Notes under the pieces: generated by a model | Database searches by the model: none | The model's input: the letters and a program-made list of their open reading frames with translations, nothing else | Told to the model about the DNA's origin: nothing | Translations under genes and position numbers: made by a program | In this document: one piece after another, positions 34,441 to 45,189 of the stretch | How the letters are laid out: each line of letters opens with the position of its first letter | How positions within the stretch are numbered: position 1 is the first letter of the stretch | NCBI GenBank assembly: GCA_008360955.1 | Contig: LUCM01008320.1 | Span: 1-64,000, forward strand | Direction of reading: 5' to 3' | Source: Fasciolopsis buskii | Lineage: Eukaryota; Platyhelminthes; Trematoda; Plagiorchiida; Fasciolidae | Length of the DNA: 64,000 bases

Positions 34441-34949
34441 TCTAGTGTATTTTGTGCATGGCCCGCGGATGTCGGGCGGGTAATTCATTCTTTTACTGCA
34501 CATTCATAGACTGTAGAGTTGATATAACGTCACAATCGCGACAGTTTTTGACATGACGGGAAATAGACAGTGCCGGGTAGTTGAGCGGGGTTTTTAGCTT
34601 GTCGCACTGGAGATGTTCTGTTGCTTTAAGAGAATTGAAATGTACAGTGCGAGTGAATCCGTGCGTTTGGATCTGCGTCGAAACTTCCTTGGCGGAGATG
34701 TCTGCCCATGGAAAATGAAGTGAATTAATTGTACTACGGTTTCAGTCAATCACGTTATAGAAGTGAGAACCAGTGGCATATGTTGGGCTCTATTCATCTC
34801 ATCAATCGTTATCGGCTGTTAGGGAAAGGATTGGTAATTAGTAAAAGTAACAATGGGGCGTTGACAAATAATTCAGAATTACTGTCATATGCTCACCACA
34901 TTGACTTAGAATTTGGGAATATAGTTAGATTTCTGGTTGAAGGTTGAGG
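34441..34949. other. No recognisable feature
   Basis: Short frames only; lies between two oppositely oriented RTE fragments. Confidence 0.25.
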
Positions 34950-35160
34950 TAAGTTGTGGGTATTTATCGGTTACCTTGGCGATAGTGCAACCGTATGCGT
35001 GATGCACTTCACACCTTCAGAATGCAAAACACTGCTGCAGGACTGGATTGGTTTGAAACCGAGCTCATTCTTTCAAGAGATTAGGGTAAGATTCGTGGGA
35101 TGTCCCGTATACAAAAGATCAACCGGTATTTTCATCTTGGAGCATCTATAGAGTCAGCAT
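34950..35160 (+). pseudogene. RTE-like LINE fragment
   Basis: The open frame at 34,954-35,151 includes VMHFTPSECKTLLQDWIGLK, which corresponds to MCFAPSKCKELLRDWTTV of element A and MCLASSKCKVLFQDLEEP at 45,545. Only about 150 bases are alignable. Confidence 0.5.
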
Positions 35161-35269
35161 GACAACTCTTTACCGATCAAACACAGGACCATCGGACTGA
35201 TAGACTTCTCCTTAACAGTCACTTTATAGTGACTAGCCCATTGTGGGCGGGTTGCTTCTGTCCTTATTC

Positions 35270-35530
35270 TACTGATTTTATTTTGTTTATTCTTCGGAGC
35301 TTGCCGCAGCAGTTCCCTTTCCTGTAAAATTTTCTCGCCCTTCGCGTACCCAAGCAACTAAAAACCCTTATCAGGTTTCTGCGTCTAGATCTCCTACCTC
35401 TTTCTTTCAGTCTTCTTCCAGACTTCAAAACCGCGGAACACCCTCGCGTTTTCTGTATTTCTGCTCGCTTACAACCTTTCACTCCTCAAAAGCAGGGTCA
35501 GTTATCTGATTCCTACGTGAATGCTTATCT
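35270..35530 (+). repeat. Unclassified interspersed repeat, copy 1
   Basis: Matches 44,240-44,460 in the same orientation. Shared blocks include TCTTGCCCTTC/TCTCGCCCTTCGCGTAC, CCCTTATCAGGT/CCCTTGTCAGGT, CTCTTTCTTTCA and TTCTTACGTGAATG-like ends. The pyrimidine-rich + strand has no convincing frame. It could be a 3' or 5' untranslated part of a LINE. Confidence 0.45.
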
Positions 35531-36579
35531 ATTTTTCCTCCTTACCGTGTCTTTTGGCTATGGAATTAACCCTTTCTACTGTACTTCACGTTGTGCGATA
35601 AAGTAAAAACACCAGTGTGACTGGTCCTGCTAGACAGCTCAGAAACATGGCTGTTTCGAATAGATTTGCGAAGGCTGCCTATGTGAGAACATCATTGTCT
35701 TTGTAGTGTTGGCGGAATATGACGGAAAAATGTTTTCAGTTACTCGGAGGTTAGGCGTAAGTTACTAGATCCTAGGATCCAATTCTTACAATTACTGAGT
35801 CTAAATACATTAAGTTGATTGGGAAATGTGTTGTGCAGGCTCACAGAACAACTGCCGTGTTGTACGCTGTTCTCGGAGACAGTTAGTGTTTGGAAGATGG
35901 GTCGAGCTGATCGGTCAGTCACATGTCAATAAAGTTTGGAAATTTCATTCAGTCGATTGGCTCGCGTAGTCCCAGTTAGACTAGGGTTTAGATCCATAAA
36001 ATTCCCCAAATGATGTTTAGAAAGGGTCGGTGATATAACCTAATGTCTCAGTGAACGAAGCCTTTCCATTCAAAATCTTCACTCTTCATTATCGCTCCTC
36101 AACTGAAAACCTTACAATTGACCTTTCACCGTCTGAATTCACTTTTGTCTTAGACAGATCTCCAAGGTGGCAGTCGGAACTGGAGCATATCAGTGCAATG
36201 TTAATGATTGTAAAAACAACTGAGGTGTATAGGTGGATATAAATCGTGACCTCTGAATTTAGTCAATCAGTGCATTGACACTGCGGACGTTCAGGAACGC
36301 CTTGATCTGCTGCGGATCGTATGTCCGTTTTTATTGGACAGAATTGCACGCGATTAACCGTTCATCGTGATCCATTCTAATATTGCTTTCGTCTGTCGTC
36401 CTCAGGGTTGTTCTGACGTCTCAATACCAAAACTATATATTCGATCATGTGGAGAGTGAAGCAAAAAATTACGGTTACGTATGAAGAGCTAAGCTTGGCC
36501 GTGCAAATAGGGAATTTATCACTCGAAAAACATTTTTAATGTGGTATGCCATTTTTCCGATCAGAAGTGATGCGCTGCA
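35531..36579. other. No recognisable feature
   Basis: The + frame 36,051-36,242 and - frame 35,740-35,922 carry no known motif and lack convincing splice borders. Confidence 0.25.
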
Positions 36580-38030
36580 GCCTAGGTACCTTTTATTTTT
36601 GATCTAATATAATTTTGGCACGATCCCTTGTATTCGGGACCGCAGTTGTCAGTGGCTTTGCCCATCTGATTTAGGTAGAGGAAAGGAAAATTTATGTGGT
36701 TTTTCGTAGAATAGACATCAAAAATGTCCGATCCAATAATGCCTTGATTTTTTTTATACATGCATTGAAGGAGTAAGCTCGATAATCGAAAGGCATGATG
36801 TAATGGGGAAAGTGAGGAAAGCATTCAGGTAAGAACCAGTTTATTTACCCCGCTCTTGAAAAGTGATAGTTTGTATTTGGGGAGGGATACAAAAAGTGGG
36901 AGTGTTCCATAGTTTGAAAGTCCTGGTGAAAAAAGAAGATTGAAATAAAGAAGTACGTCACTGAGCACCGGAAACCTAATAAGGGTGACTAGCTGCCTGT
37001 GTGCGAGAAGAGCGAGAAAATGTCACAGGTAGAGAACTGGTGAGGCAAGTTTCGAAGAACAAAAGCCATAGTAATAAGTTTAGAAAAGGGCTAACAAAGC
37101 AACTGTCCGACGATGGACTAGTGGCTGAAAAGTGGATGGTAATGAAGGATCGTTGATCAGCCGGATAGCCCTATCAAGAGGGAAAGGCGACGTAGACGAA
37201 GCTCCAATCGACACGTGACTGCAGTATTCACGTGCGAGGTGGGCCTAAATTTCGCGCAATAGATGAGCTGTGGTGAAGGACCATCTGGTGCGGAACAGAA
37301 AACCAACTTTGAGAGCAGCGCGAGATGTAAGCTCAAATGTGAAGAAAGACTAAGAAGAAGTAGTGGATAAGCCGAGAGGAGGAACATATTCTGGAACTCA
37401 GATTAGACGAGCCAGACGACGAATGTGGAGAGGAAGAATGACGTTTTTTGGGAAATTGAAAGAAAAGAGGTTTTGAAAGCGTTGGACATGACACGGTTGT
37501 TGAAGTTCCAGGAACAGATGTGCTCAAGACCGCAGTTTAGAGATCCACTGGCAACACAACGGCCACGACCGATGTTGTTTGTACGGCGGGGAGCGTGGCA
37601 AGAAAAAGGACAATAAAGGGTGGCATAATCGGCAAAAGAATGGATTGGGTTGAAGGTAATGGACAGAAGCTCATTAATGAATAAAAGAAAGGAGATGGGC
37701 GCAAACACTGAACCTTGGGGAACGCCAGAATTTACAGGAAATAGCTGGGGCAGAACCCCATCAACTCGGAAGAAAATGATTTGCTAACTGAGCACACTTG
37801 ATATGCATGATACGAGGGATGGAGAGAATCCGAACGTGGGCAGTTTCGACAGAAGAACTTCGCGCCAAACTCGGCCGAAAGCCTTAGAAATGTCGAGCGA
37901 AATTAGATGTGCTTCTCCGTGGTTGTCAACTAAAGTCGATCAGGAATGTGAGACGAAGGCCAGTAGATCGCCCGTTGAACGCCGAGATCGGAAATCAGCG
38001 AATGTTGGTGAGGGTAATGAGAACTTGTTA
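36580..38030 (-). pseudogene. Jockey/R1-like LINE reverse transcriptase, C-terminal half
   Basis: On the - strand from about 38,020: a D-I-S-K-A-F-x-R-V block with LLSKLPTFGFSPSLV, then VFAPISFLLFINELLS and IHSFADYATLYCP (family F-L-L-F-I-N-D-L and F-A-D-D: here F-A-D-Y). Then FPKKRHSSSPHSSSG, SPQLIYCAKF, DRAIRLINDPSL and a C-terminal LSNYGTLPLFVSLPKYKLSLFKSGVNK (family W-N-x-L-P followed by x-(F/L)-K-x-x-V-N). The catalytic Asp pair is broken and several stops are present. Confidence 0.7.
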
Positions 38031-39359
38031 AATTTTTACTTGTGATAGCGCGAGGGCGAATATACATGCAATCGGGAATTGTTATGGTTAATTAGAGAGG
38101 AGATTGGCAACCATGATCCTAAAATGCGAAGTGTTGAACCACACGGCTTCAATAGATCAGGCTTGATAGTGAGCTAGGCAGCTAGTCAGCTGCCGCGGTC
38201 CGTATCCAGGTTGAGTAGTTTAATGTCTAATTCTTATTCTAATTATAAAGGTATTACTTGACTTGCTAAGGCGACTAGTATCCGTTTGGTCTTCCACATA
38301 AAGTTGGCTTCTATTTTTGAATTCGTTCCCACTAAACCGGTGGTTATCAATGCCTTCAACTCTAGTTTCTCCCTCTTGAACCCGGTTTTTGACCAGGCGC
38401 TGAGTTTTTGCCTATATATTCCTTATAAAAATGCAATGGTAACGATATCCGTGCCTTGCAATTTTGTGCTTAAGCGGAGGATTGTGTATCCGACCTCCGA
38501 TAGTAATGAATGTTAGATGCAATGGATGCGTATGGCTTTCCGTTTCCTGTCACTTGGCCCCTTTGGGCCTCTTCTGATCTGAACTGATAGGCGAGAGTGA
38601 TTCTTTTCTCACGGCTTTTATTGCTGAGACCAGTTCCATAGGACACTAGAAATTGTCACATTAATTTCCCACCTGATTCCATGCTATCCAAAAAAACCAG
38701 GGTCTTGTTTTTCGGTTTTCTCGAGTGGTAGGGCAAGCTTCCGACACTATAAGCTAGCACCCACTTCCACACCACATGTTGCTAGCGTGTAATAAAAAAA
38801 CCCGATACAATTTTGTTTTATTGATTAAATGATTGTTTGAGCGAGAAGCACTGAGTAGGCAAATTGCCCATCTTTCATTTAACCAGATTATACGGCTGAA
38901 TCGCCCGTTCAGGGTCTCAAATGCTGGAGCACCTACGGAAGCACTCAAACCCGGTGCATTCTCTTCAAATGCGTTGGCCCGGCACTGCGTATCGTTTTTC
39001 GCTAACAATGAATGGATCTGTGCTTATCAGCCCTCAGTCGTTTATCGCGGTCATTTTTGCAAACTTCCACGTAGCGGGTGAGTGTCACTACCAAGCAAGA
39101 AGCTTCTTATGTATCACAATCGCATTCCTCACTCGGTTGAAAAGGTTGCCAAGATTTGACTTTACTCATTCCAATTTTCGGGACTTTTCTTCGTTTACAT
39201 TCTATCTCTTTTAAGCAGAAATAATACAAAAGAGCGAGAAACCAAATGAAAACAACACCTTGTTCAAATGTTGCTAACCGCGTTTACCTAAAATTACATG
39301 AAAAAATCGAACGATTTTCTAATTTCTCCAATTACCAAACTGTTTTTTCCAATTTTCAG
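38031..39359. other. Upstream flank of the first recognised exon; no gene seen
   Basis: Open frames on both strands overlap at 38,754-39,081, with no domain recognised. If the DOCK gene has an exon here, I could not identify it; the exon joining to 39,360 must end with two bases of a split codon. Confidence 0.25.
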
Positions 39360-39738
39360 TACGTTAGATACGCTCATAGGACCACTCATTCATCACTGGT
39401 TTTCAACCGATCAGGTAAAGCCGGAAGGTGCGCAAAATGACCCACCCTCAATAGGATGCTTTAGAAGCAGTCCTGTTCACAGTTCTAACACACAAACGGG
39501 TTCTTCCAGACCTTGGACTGCAGCTATGTTGGCTACTCGTACCCGTCATCTGGGAACTACGGAATTGACATCCCAAGGATCCTGGCCCCAGTCACAACAA
39601 AACAATTCGGATACCAATCTGTACAGACGTACAAATTCTGTGAAAGCCCGGAGCAAGATGTCCTCAGATGCTCTGTTAAACGGATTTGTTGATTCCGACA
39701 GTTTGTCGAAAGAGGTCGAGAATGCTAGCGGACCCAAG
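39360..39738 (+). CDS. DOCK-D (zizimin/DOCK9-11-like) gene, exon a, N-terminal region
   Basis: The intron before it ends TTTTTTCCAATTTTCAG and the exon ends at CCCAAG before GTATGT. One base completes a split codon, then the frame is open for 126 codons, ending in phase 0. The translation starts TLDTLIGPLIHHWFSTDQ, a helix resembling the segment before the PH domain of DOCK9/10/11 (family pattern x-C-(I/V)-x-x-Y-x-x-(D/E)-W). The rest is Ser/Thr/Asn/Gln-rich and probably disordered. A second donor (CAG before GTAAAG at 39,415), also in phase 0, would give a 55-base form. Alone this exon would not be identifiable; the call rests on phase agreement with the next exon and on the downstream exons. 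Confidence 0.6.
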
Positions 39739-40499
39739 GTATGTTTGCTATAGTTCTTTAAAAAAACTCTTCTTAGATATTACGGCCTTTTATTTGATAA
39801 TCGTGTATATACCTGAATAGTGGTCATGATCACAATAGACTTCCATAATATTTGAACCGGCAAACTTAAACATGTGCGGTGCAAAAGAGAAAGATTACTT
39901 TCCCTTATTTGCTGACGACTTTCTCCGTTTGTATCTTTCTTACTATTTCATTCCTATCGTGGAGGGTTTCCCGCCTGGTATAGGCCTGTCGAAGTAGTCT
40001 CCTGGTCCTCCAAGTCGGGGGTTGATCTGAGTCCACATCTCAGTCGGAAAAACGAGTGGAAGAATAATTGGTCCAAATAGATGGGCTTCCACTCAGCCAT
40101 GCCCCGCTGCCTTGCGGTCAGGTTCTTGTTAGAACCAAAGGCTTTGATTGAGAACCCTAATCGTTCTTCTGCTTAGCGGTTGGACTCCCTAGCAGAAGCC
40201 GTCCATCAATCCCCATGAGTTACACGCCTACAAATAATTGCATACTGCATCGGTCGTCGCGCAGGATAATCAGGACCGCGCTGCCCGTTGCATCGTGCGC
40301 ATGTGGGGTGGGTAGTGGTAAGTATGCTACTGCTCAGACTTCCCTCTCTTTTATTCAACCTGTCTCTTCTGTCTCCAACCGAATCTGGTTGCCCTTTCTG
40401 CCTACCCATAGTATCTACATTGATAACGCCCGATACTCGCAACGGTTTATTGTCAAGTAGTGTAGTAGGTTGTTTTCAGTCTGTTAGCTCACATCTCAA

Positions 40500-41230
40500 G
40501 CCTCGCCAACCTCTGAATCTGGGTTCTTTCAATGTGCGCACTTTAATACAGGCTGGCCAACAGGCGTGTTTGGCTCTGACAGTGGACAGTGGACTCACTT
40601 TCGATTGATGTCTGCTGTGTGAGTAAAACACGAATTCAAGATTCGAGTAAAGTAATCCAACTAACTGCGCCTAATTTTTCGTCAGGATATTTCCTGCACA
40701 CTTCAGGAGACGAAGCGGCTCAAGCTGTGGGTCAACGTGGTGTAGGAATAGTGTTGAGTGAGAAGGCTGAAGCAGCCCTTTTAGAATGGATCCCAGTCAA
40801 CAGTCGCGTGTGTGCCATGAGACTGGAGGGATCAGTCGGCTTCCGGAAGGATCGTGGTGCTAATCGCAGTCTATTTGTCATTTCGGCATACGTTCCAACA
40901 GACTTCAGCATTGAAATGGAGGAAGACGAGTTTTACGATGACCTCGTCACCCTTGTTCGAAAGAGCATAGGCTCTGACATTGTAGTGGTGTCTGGTGATT
41001 TGAATGCACAAGTTGGAAAACTTTGTGCATCGGAGTCGTGTTTAGGTGGGCAATGCGCCTTGCCTGCACAGCGAACAGACAATGGAGAAAGACTTCTCCA
41101 ATTCTGTGCAGATAATCATTTATTCCTATCTAGTACGATTTTCCGACAATTCGCGTCGCACAGCGACATGGCACCCTAACTCGACAGATAGTCGGAGTCA
41201 GATCGACCATATTGCAATAAGCTATAGTTA
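40500..41230 (+). pseudogene. RTE-like endonuclease of copy A
   Basis: The reading begins LNLGSFNVRTLIQAGQQA (family W-N-V-R-T-L), changes frame near 40,585, then gives SIDVCCVSKTRIQDS (decayed I-x-x-I-(S/Q)-E-T-(R/K)). The 196-codon frame 40,589-41,179 follows with GQRGVGIVLSEKAEAALLEW, LFVISAYVPTD and VVVSGDLNAQVGK (family G-D-(F/L)-N-A-x-V-G). A frameshift near 41,170 leads to DSRSQIDHIAIS (family x-x-I-D-Y-I). A fully readable but broken exonuclease/endonuclease fold of the RTE type. Confidence 0.85.
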
Positions 41231-41779
41231 GCGCGGTTCTGTCCACAATTGTAGATCGTACTGGACCACGTTCGTTGAATCGGTCCAAACATTAATTTTA
41301 ATGCGATTTTTACTGCAGCTCAACGGCCATTGACGCCGGCCACAAATCTGATTAGCTGTCGAACGTCTGTGTGATTCATCTGTTCGCAACAGTTATCAAC
41401 AGAAACTATCTGAGGAACTAAGAAATCCGACGAGCAGCATTGTGGACGATCGGTGGGATCAAATTAAGCAGGCGATGCATTTGGTAGCAGACTTTGCCTG
41501 TGGTCCTAGATCTAGCGTTCATCAAAAACACTGGATCTCGCAAGAGTCGCTAAGTCTAATGGAGCAAGAACGTCAGCTGCCTAACTGCAAGGAAGTGAAT
41601 AGGATGCGTTGGCAGTTGCAGCGTTAGTTGACCATAAGCCTTAGGAATGACCGCGAAAACTGGTGGGTTAAGGTAGCCGAAGAGATGGAAGTGGCGTCCG
41701 CTTCAGGTAACAGTCAAAACTGTTTAAGCTTATACGCGACAGCGGTGGGCAACATCGGCGAACTTCGGTTAGTGAAGTA

Positions 41780-42890
41780 GTGTGTGCGATAGGAGTGGAA
41801 AGCTCATTTATGGTAGACAGCGAAGGCTGGACCGTTGGGCAGAACATTTCAAGGATCAGTTTAGCTGGCCACACGGTAACATGTTTGGTCCAACGTCTGG
41901 AGCTGCGGATCCTTAGGATGGGTCGCTTTGTTCCCCAACGGAAGTGGAAGTGGAGTCGGATATTGTGCTTCTTAACAGGGGGAAAAGCAGCCGGTCCCGA
42001 CGACTTTCCCCCAGTTGTTTTCAAATTGGGTTGGGTAATCTCTGGTGAAATCACTGATCTCCTTGCTTGGTGATATTTGCAACGATGAACGCATTCCGTT
42101 ATCATGGAGTGAGTCACTGATTGTGCAATCTGTTTTCAAGAAGGGCACACGGAGTGACTATAGCAATCATCGTGGGATTAGCTTAATTCCGATAGTTACT
42201 AAGGTGTTAGCTTCGATAATGCTGCGCCGTTTGACACCGATTCGCGAGAGTGATATCTGCGAACAGCAGTCCGGACTTCGTCCAAGTCGAGGTTGCATCG
42301 ACCAAATATTCACTCTTCGACAGATACTCGAAACGCGCCACACGCACTGACCACCCTACGATCTTACTCTTTCTCGACTTGAAAGGCGCGTTCGACTCAA
42401 CGCAAGGGTTTGCCAGCGAAGTACGTAAACCTGTTGCGAGCATTGTACTTGCATATCTATGTTCGAGTGAGGGTATACGGTGAACCATCAAGTTCATTCG
42501 AAACGACTAGTGGCGTTGGTCAATGGTTTCCCATCTCTCCATTCTTGTTCAACTTCGTCATGGACGAGGTGATGGAAGATGCTTTAGGAGGTCTCCGGGA
42601 TGTGGGAGTCGAACTGAGAAATGGAGGAAAGCTATTTGACCTAGATTACGCAGACGACGTTGTGTGCCTGTTCGAGTCTGCGGACCGTACACAACAGGCA
42701 CCAGATAGACTGTCGAGATCGGTTGCTCGGTTTGGCATGTGCTTTGCACCTTCAAAGTGCAAAGAGCTGTTGCGGGACTGGACGACAGTAGTGCTGAACT
42801 TGGTGCTGAGCGAAAATGAACTAACGCTTGTGGACCGTTTCACCTACCTTGGTAGCTGCGTGTCGAGCGATGGTAGCTCGGGAGTTTAGG
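41780..42890 (+). pseudogene. RTE-like reverse transcriptase of copy A
   Basis: Blocks in order: KAAGPDDFPPVVFK (G-P-D-x-(I/F)-P); ISLLGDICNDERIPLSWSES; IVQSVFKKGTRSDYSNHRGI (P-(I/V)-F-K-K-G, N-H-R-G-I-S-L); QQSGLRPSRGCIDQIFTLRQ (Q-x-G-F-R-P-x-R-x-x-x-D-Q-I); LFLDLKGAFDST (motif A); SGVGQWFPISPFLFNFVMDE (Q-G-x-x-x-S-P-x-L-F-N); FDLDYADDVVCLFESA (Y-A-D-D intact). Then MCFAPSKCKELLRDWTT and DRFTYLGSCVSSDG. Frame changes near 42,070, 42,345 and 42,400 break it. About 67 % of the domain is readable. Confidence 0.85.
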
Positions 42891-43139
42891 TTAATCGGCG
42901 TTTATCGAGGGCTCGGGCAGCTTACGCTGGACTGAAGCACTTGTGGCGTCGGCCTGATATTTCACTGAAGTTGAAAGGTCGTGTGTACTGTGCTGCAGTG
43001 CGTAGAAACGTGTGACCCTGGGGAAAATACAGCAGTCAGTGAGGCTTTTCTTGCTGTTTAACGCTGAACGATTATGATGGTGATGATGATGACGATGCTT
43101 ACGTAGTTTCGCTAAGGGTCGGTGAAGTGACTGATTAAG

Positions 43140-43500
43140 CGGTGTGCAGATTAGGAATCGAGTTTTGGGTTTTGAGGATACTCTGTCGCAGAGTAATAAA
43201 CTTATTCGACTTGGTTGGGTCGCATGTTGGGTATAACAACCGCTCGTCTAACACACTGTGCACTATTCTTTGTTCTTCACAAGGAGTGAAACAAGCCAGG
43301 TGGAGTTCATCAGATGATGTGGTGCAGTGGGATAGCAAAATATGTTGCAAACATCGGTGGATTAGATGTCTCACCTCTTCCTGATAGGAGTTCAAACGAT
43401 GTATAAACCAGTTGCGATGACCATGGACTGTAGACAGTGGCAATAGTGTTATGACTTTCGGTCGAACTGGCCGTCGCGTTTTTCTCATCGAATTTCACGT
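43140..43500 (+). pseudogene. RTE-like C-terminal fragment, + strand
   Basis: The nucleotide order TTGGTTGGGTCGCATGTTG... then CGATGTATAAACCAGTTGCGA and ...GACAGTGGCAATAGTGTTATG parallels the C-terminal region at 53,270-53,545. It shares the block that encodes H-V-L-R-M and, farther on, the W-R-S-C-type end. Read through, all frames are broken. It may be the displaced C-terminal domain missing from copy A. Confidence 0.5.
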
Positions 43501-43599
43501 TTCTTTAGAAAGAATGAATACATATATAGGGTGGACGATGAGTGGACCTATAAGAGCGAGGAGAGAAAAGAATGTCGTATAAGTCATTTGCGAAATGCT

Positions 43600-43760
43600 G
43601 TCTAACTGTACGGACGCACATTCTTTCAGTCATTCTGATTCGAAGGAAAGTGACAGCACCATTGCTACTGTTCACGGTTCGCTGCCATATCCTTTAGTGA
43701 CCCCAGCCGACTAGTTGATGGGTCTTTGGGACCATGGAGAAATGAGACATCTATTTTGCC
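43600..43760 (-). pseudogene. RTE-like 3' fragment, inverted
   Basis: Reverse-complement match to the segment at 53,505-53,585 (contains the complement of GTGAACAGTGGCGATCGTG and CGAATCAGACAG-like blocks). It also matches, in the same orientation, 33,665-33,790 (ATTCTGATTCGA then CTGTTCACGGTTC / CTGTTCCCGGTTC, then CCGGCC). It lies head-to-head with the + strand fragment just before it. Confidence 0.5.
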
Positions 43761-43945
43761 GTTTTCATCGCTCGCTAGCTCTCACCACTGTTTCACTCTC
43801 GTCTATTTAATTCACTGGTGACCATCTGACCCAATCCATCCCTGTGTCAATGCAATCAATTTCTGGTGTTCCTTTTCCTACTGCACTCCTAGTCACATAA
43901 GCACCAAAACCGATCATGGTCTTCCTGTCACTAGTGTATCTTCGA
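43761..43945. other. No recognisable feature
   Basis: Short stretch between repeat fragments. Confidence 0.2.
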
Positions 43946-44470
43946 TCATGAGCACAATGCCTCTTAGGGCTCCGACAGTCTTGTTACATTCGATGCTCCT
44001 GAAATCTCTTGTTTCAGTCTCTTTGAAATGTCATTCGTTCTCCTCACATTTGCCTCTTGGCTCTTCTGAGTTAAGATCAACAGATTCCCTTTCTTTTTTC
44101 GCGGTTTATTTATTCGTTCATTTTTTTCTGGTGCTTTTCGTGCTGCGCGCAAATTTCGTTTTCTGTTTCGCGCCAAGGGCTTTTTCACCTCAGCTCATCT
44201 ATTGCATAAATCTCAAATACACCCGCACCAAAATGCACCAATTGCTCTTTCTGTAACGTCTTGCCCTTCTCGTACACATAAAGCTAGGCACCCTTGTCAG
44301 GTATCTATTACTAGGTATACCATCTCTTTCTTTCAATCTCTATCTTCCCCTCGGATGGTAAAACACTTTCTATATTCCTACCCACTTACAGTCATTCCCT
44401 CTCCAAAAACAGAACCGATAAATTGGTTCTTACGTGAATGTTCTCCTATCGCAGGCAGCAAAAACTGACC
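43946..44470 (+). repeat. LINE remnant and unclassified repeat copy 2
   Basis: The open frame 43,948-44,256 includes ANFVFCFAPRAFSPQLIYC, similar to SKLVFCSAPDGPSPQLIYC on the - strand at 37,300-37,240 in the Jockey/R1-like RT. It is therefore a + strand piece of the same family. The continuation 44,240-44,460 matches the repeat at 35,270-35,530. Confidence 0.5.
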
Positions 44471-45185
44471 TATGCTCTGACCTGAAAACAAGTCTTTGAC
44501 ACACGACACGCACTTTTCAGGCTCCATATCACCAGTAACATAGTCGTACTGCAATCTTGTGAACAAAATGTATTACGATATTCTAACAACTGTCATATTG
44601 GGGAAGATTTGACGAACACATCCAAGGCTGGTGCGGAATCCAGTCTGCTCGTCGCGCGTATTGTACTGTCTGCGAAGGATGTTCCTTAAAATGGAGGCTT
44701 TTACAAAATTGTGAAAACGAAAACAAATACCCGGTGCTGTCCACAGGGTTCACTAGTCTTCGGCAGTCATACTAGGGGAGATGGTTAAACCCCAATTTCA
44801 AGCCATCCACTGTCGGAATACAAGGCATAGAAAACTACTCACGAATGTTTGCGTGCGAAAGCCATATAAATGGAACAAACTAGTTGAATACAAGGTCTTC
44901 AAATCGTTCCACTGCCTTTTAAGTTGAAGTTTTTCGTCTAAGACTCGCGGTCGGGCCTCTTACGTTAGTCCTTCGCTTTGGTTTGAGTAACTGGCCAGTA
45001 TTCCGCCCAGTGACAAACTGGGGATCTCAATATACAACCGATGATGCGAAGATACGGTACCGGTCGCATATGTGCTGAACTCCGCCTAGTTTCTTTTTCT
45101 TTCCTCGTTCTCGCTCGTCGTTCCCCTCCTTCGCCGTGGTTCCGGTGACATGATCCGCACACTGATTTGTGCAAACCATTATCAT
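44471..45185. other. No recognisable feature
   Basis: Intronic sequence without a readable frame or repeat border. Confidence 0.2.
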
Positions 45186-45189
45186 CACC

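Larger units (their letters stand above)
39960..43095 (+). mobile_element. RTE-like LINE copy A, sense in the first intron
   Basis: Starts with an untranslated 5' stretch (39,960-40,460) that is shared with copy B at about 60,290-60,600, for example TTGCGGTCAGGTTCTTGT and AAGGCTTTGATTGAGAACCC. Then come endonuclease (40,500-41,230) and reverse transcriptase (41,780-42,890). The 3' end at about 43,055-43,095 is AACGCTGAACGATTATGATGG plus a GATGATGA tail. Between about 42,990 and 43,010 the C-terminal domain is missing compared with 45,790-46,250. Stops and frameshifts make it inactive. Sense insertion within the DOCK intron. Confidence 0.8.

Noticed and set aside
38754..39081. Overlapping open frames on both strands as a missing upstream DOCK exon
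   Set aside because: No resemblance to DOCK N-termini and no donor leaving two bases of a split codon as 39,360 requires.
39640..40100. Intron sequence immediately after exon a as further coding sequence
   Set aside because: The frame stops soon after the GTATGT donor, and the sequence runs into LINE copy A.
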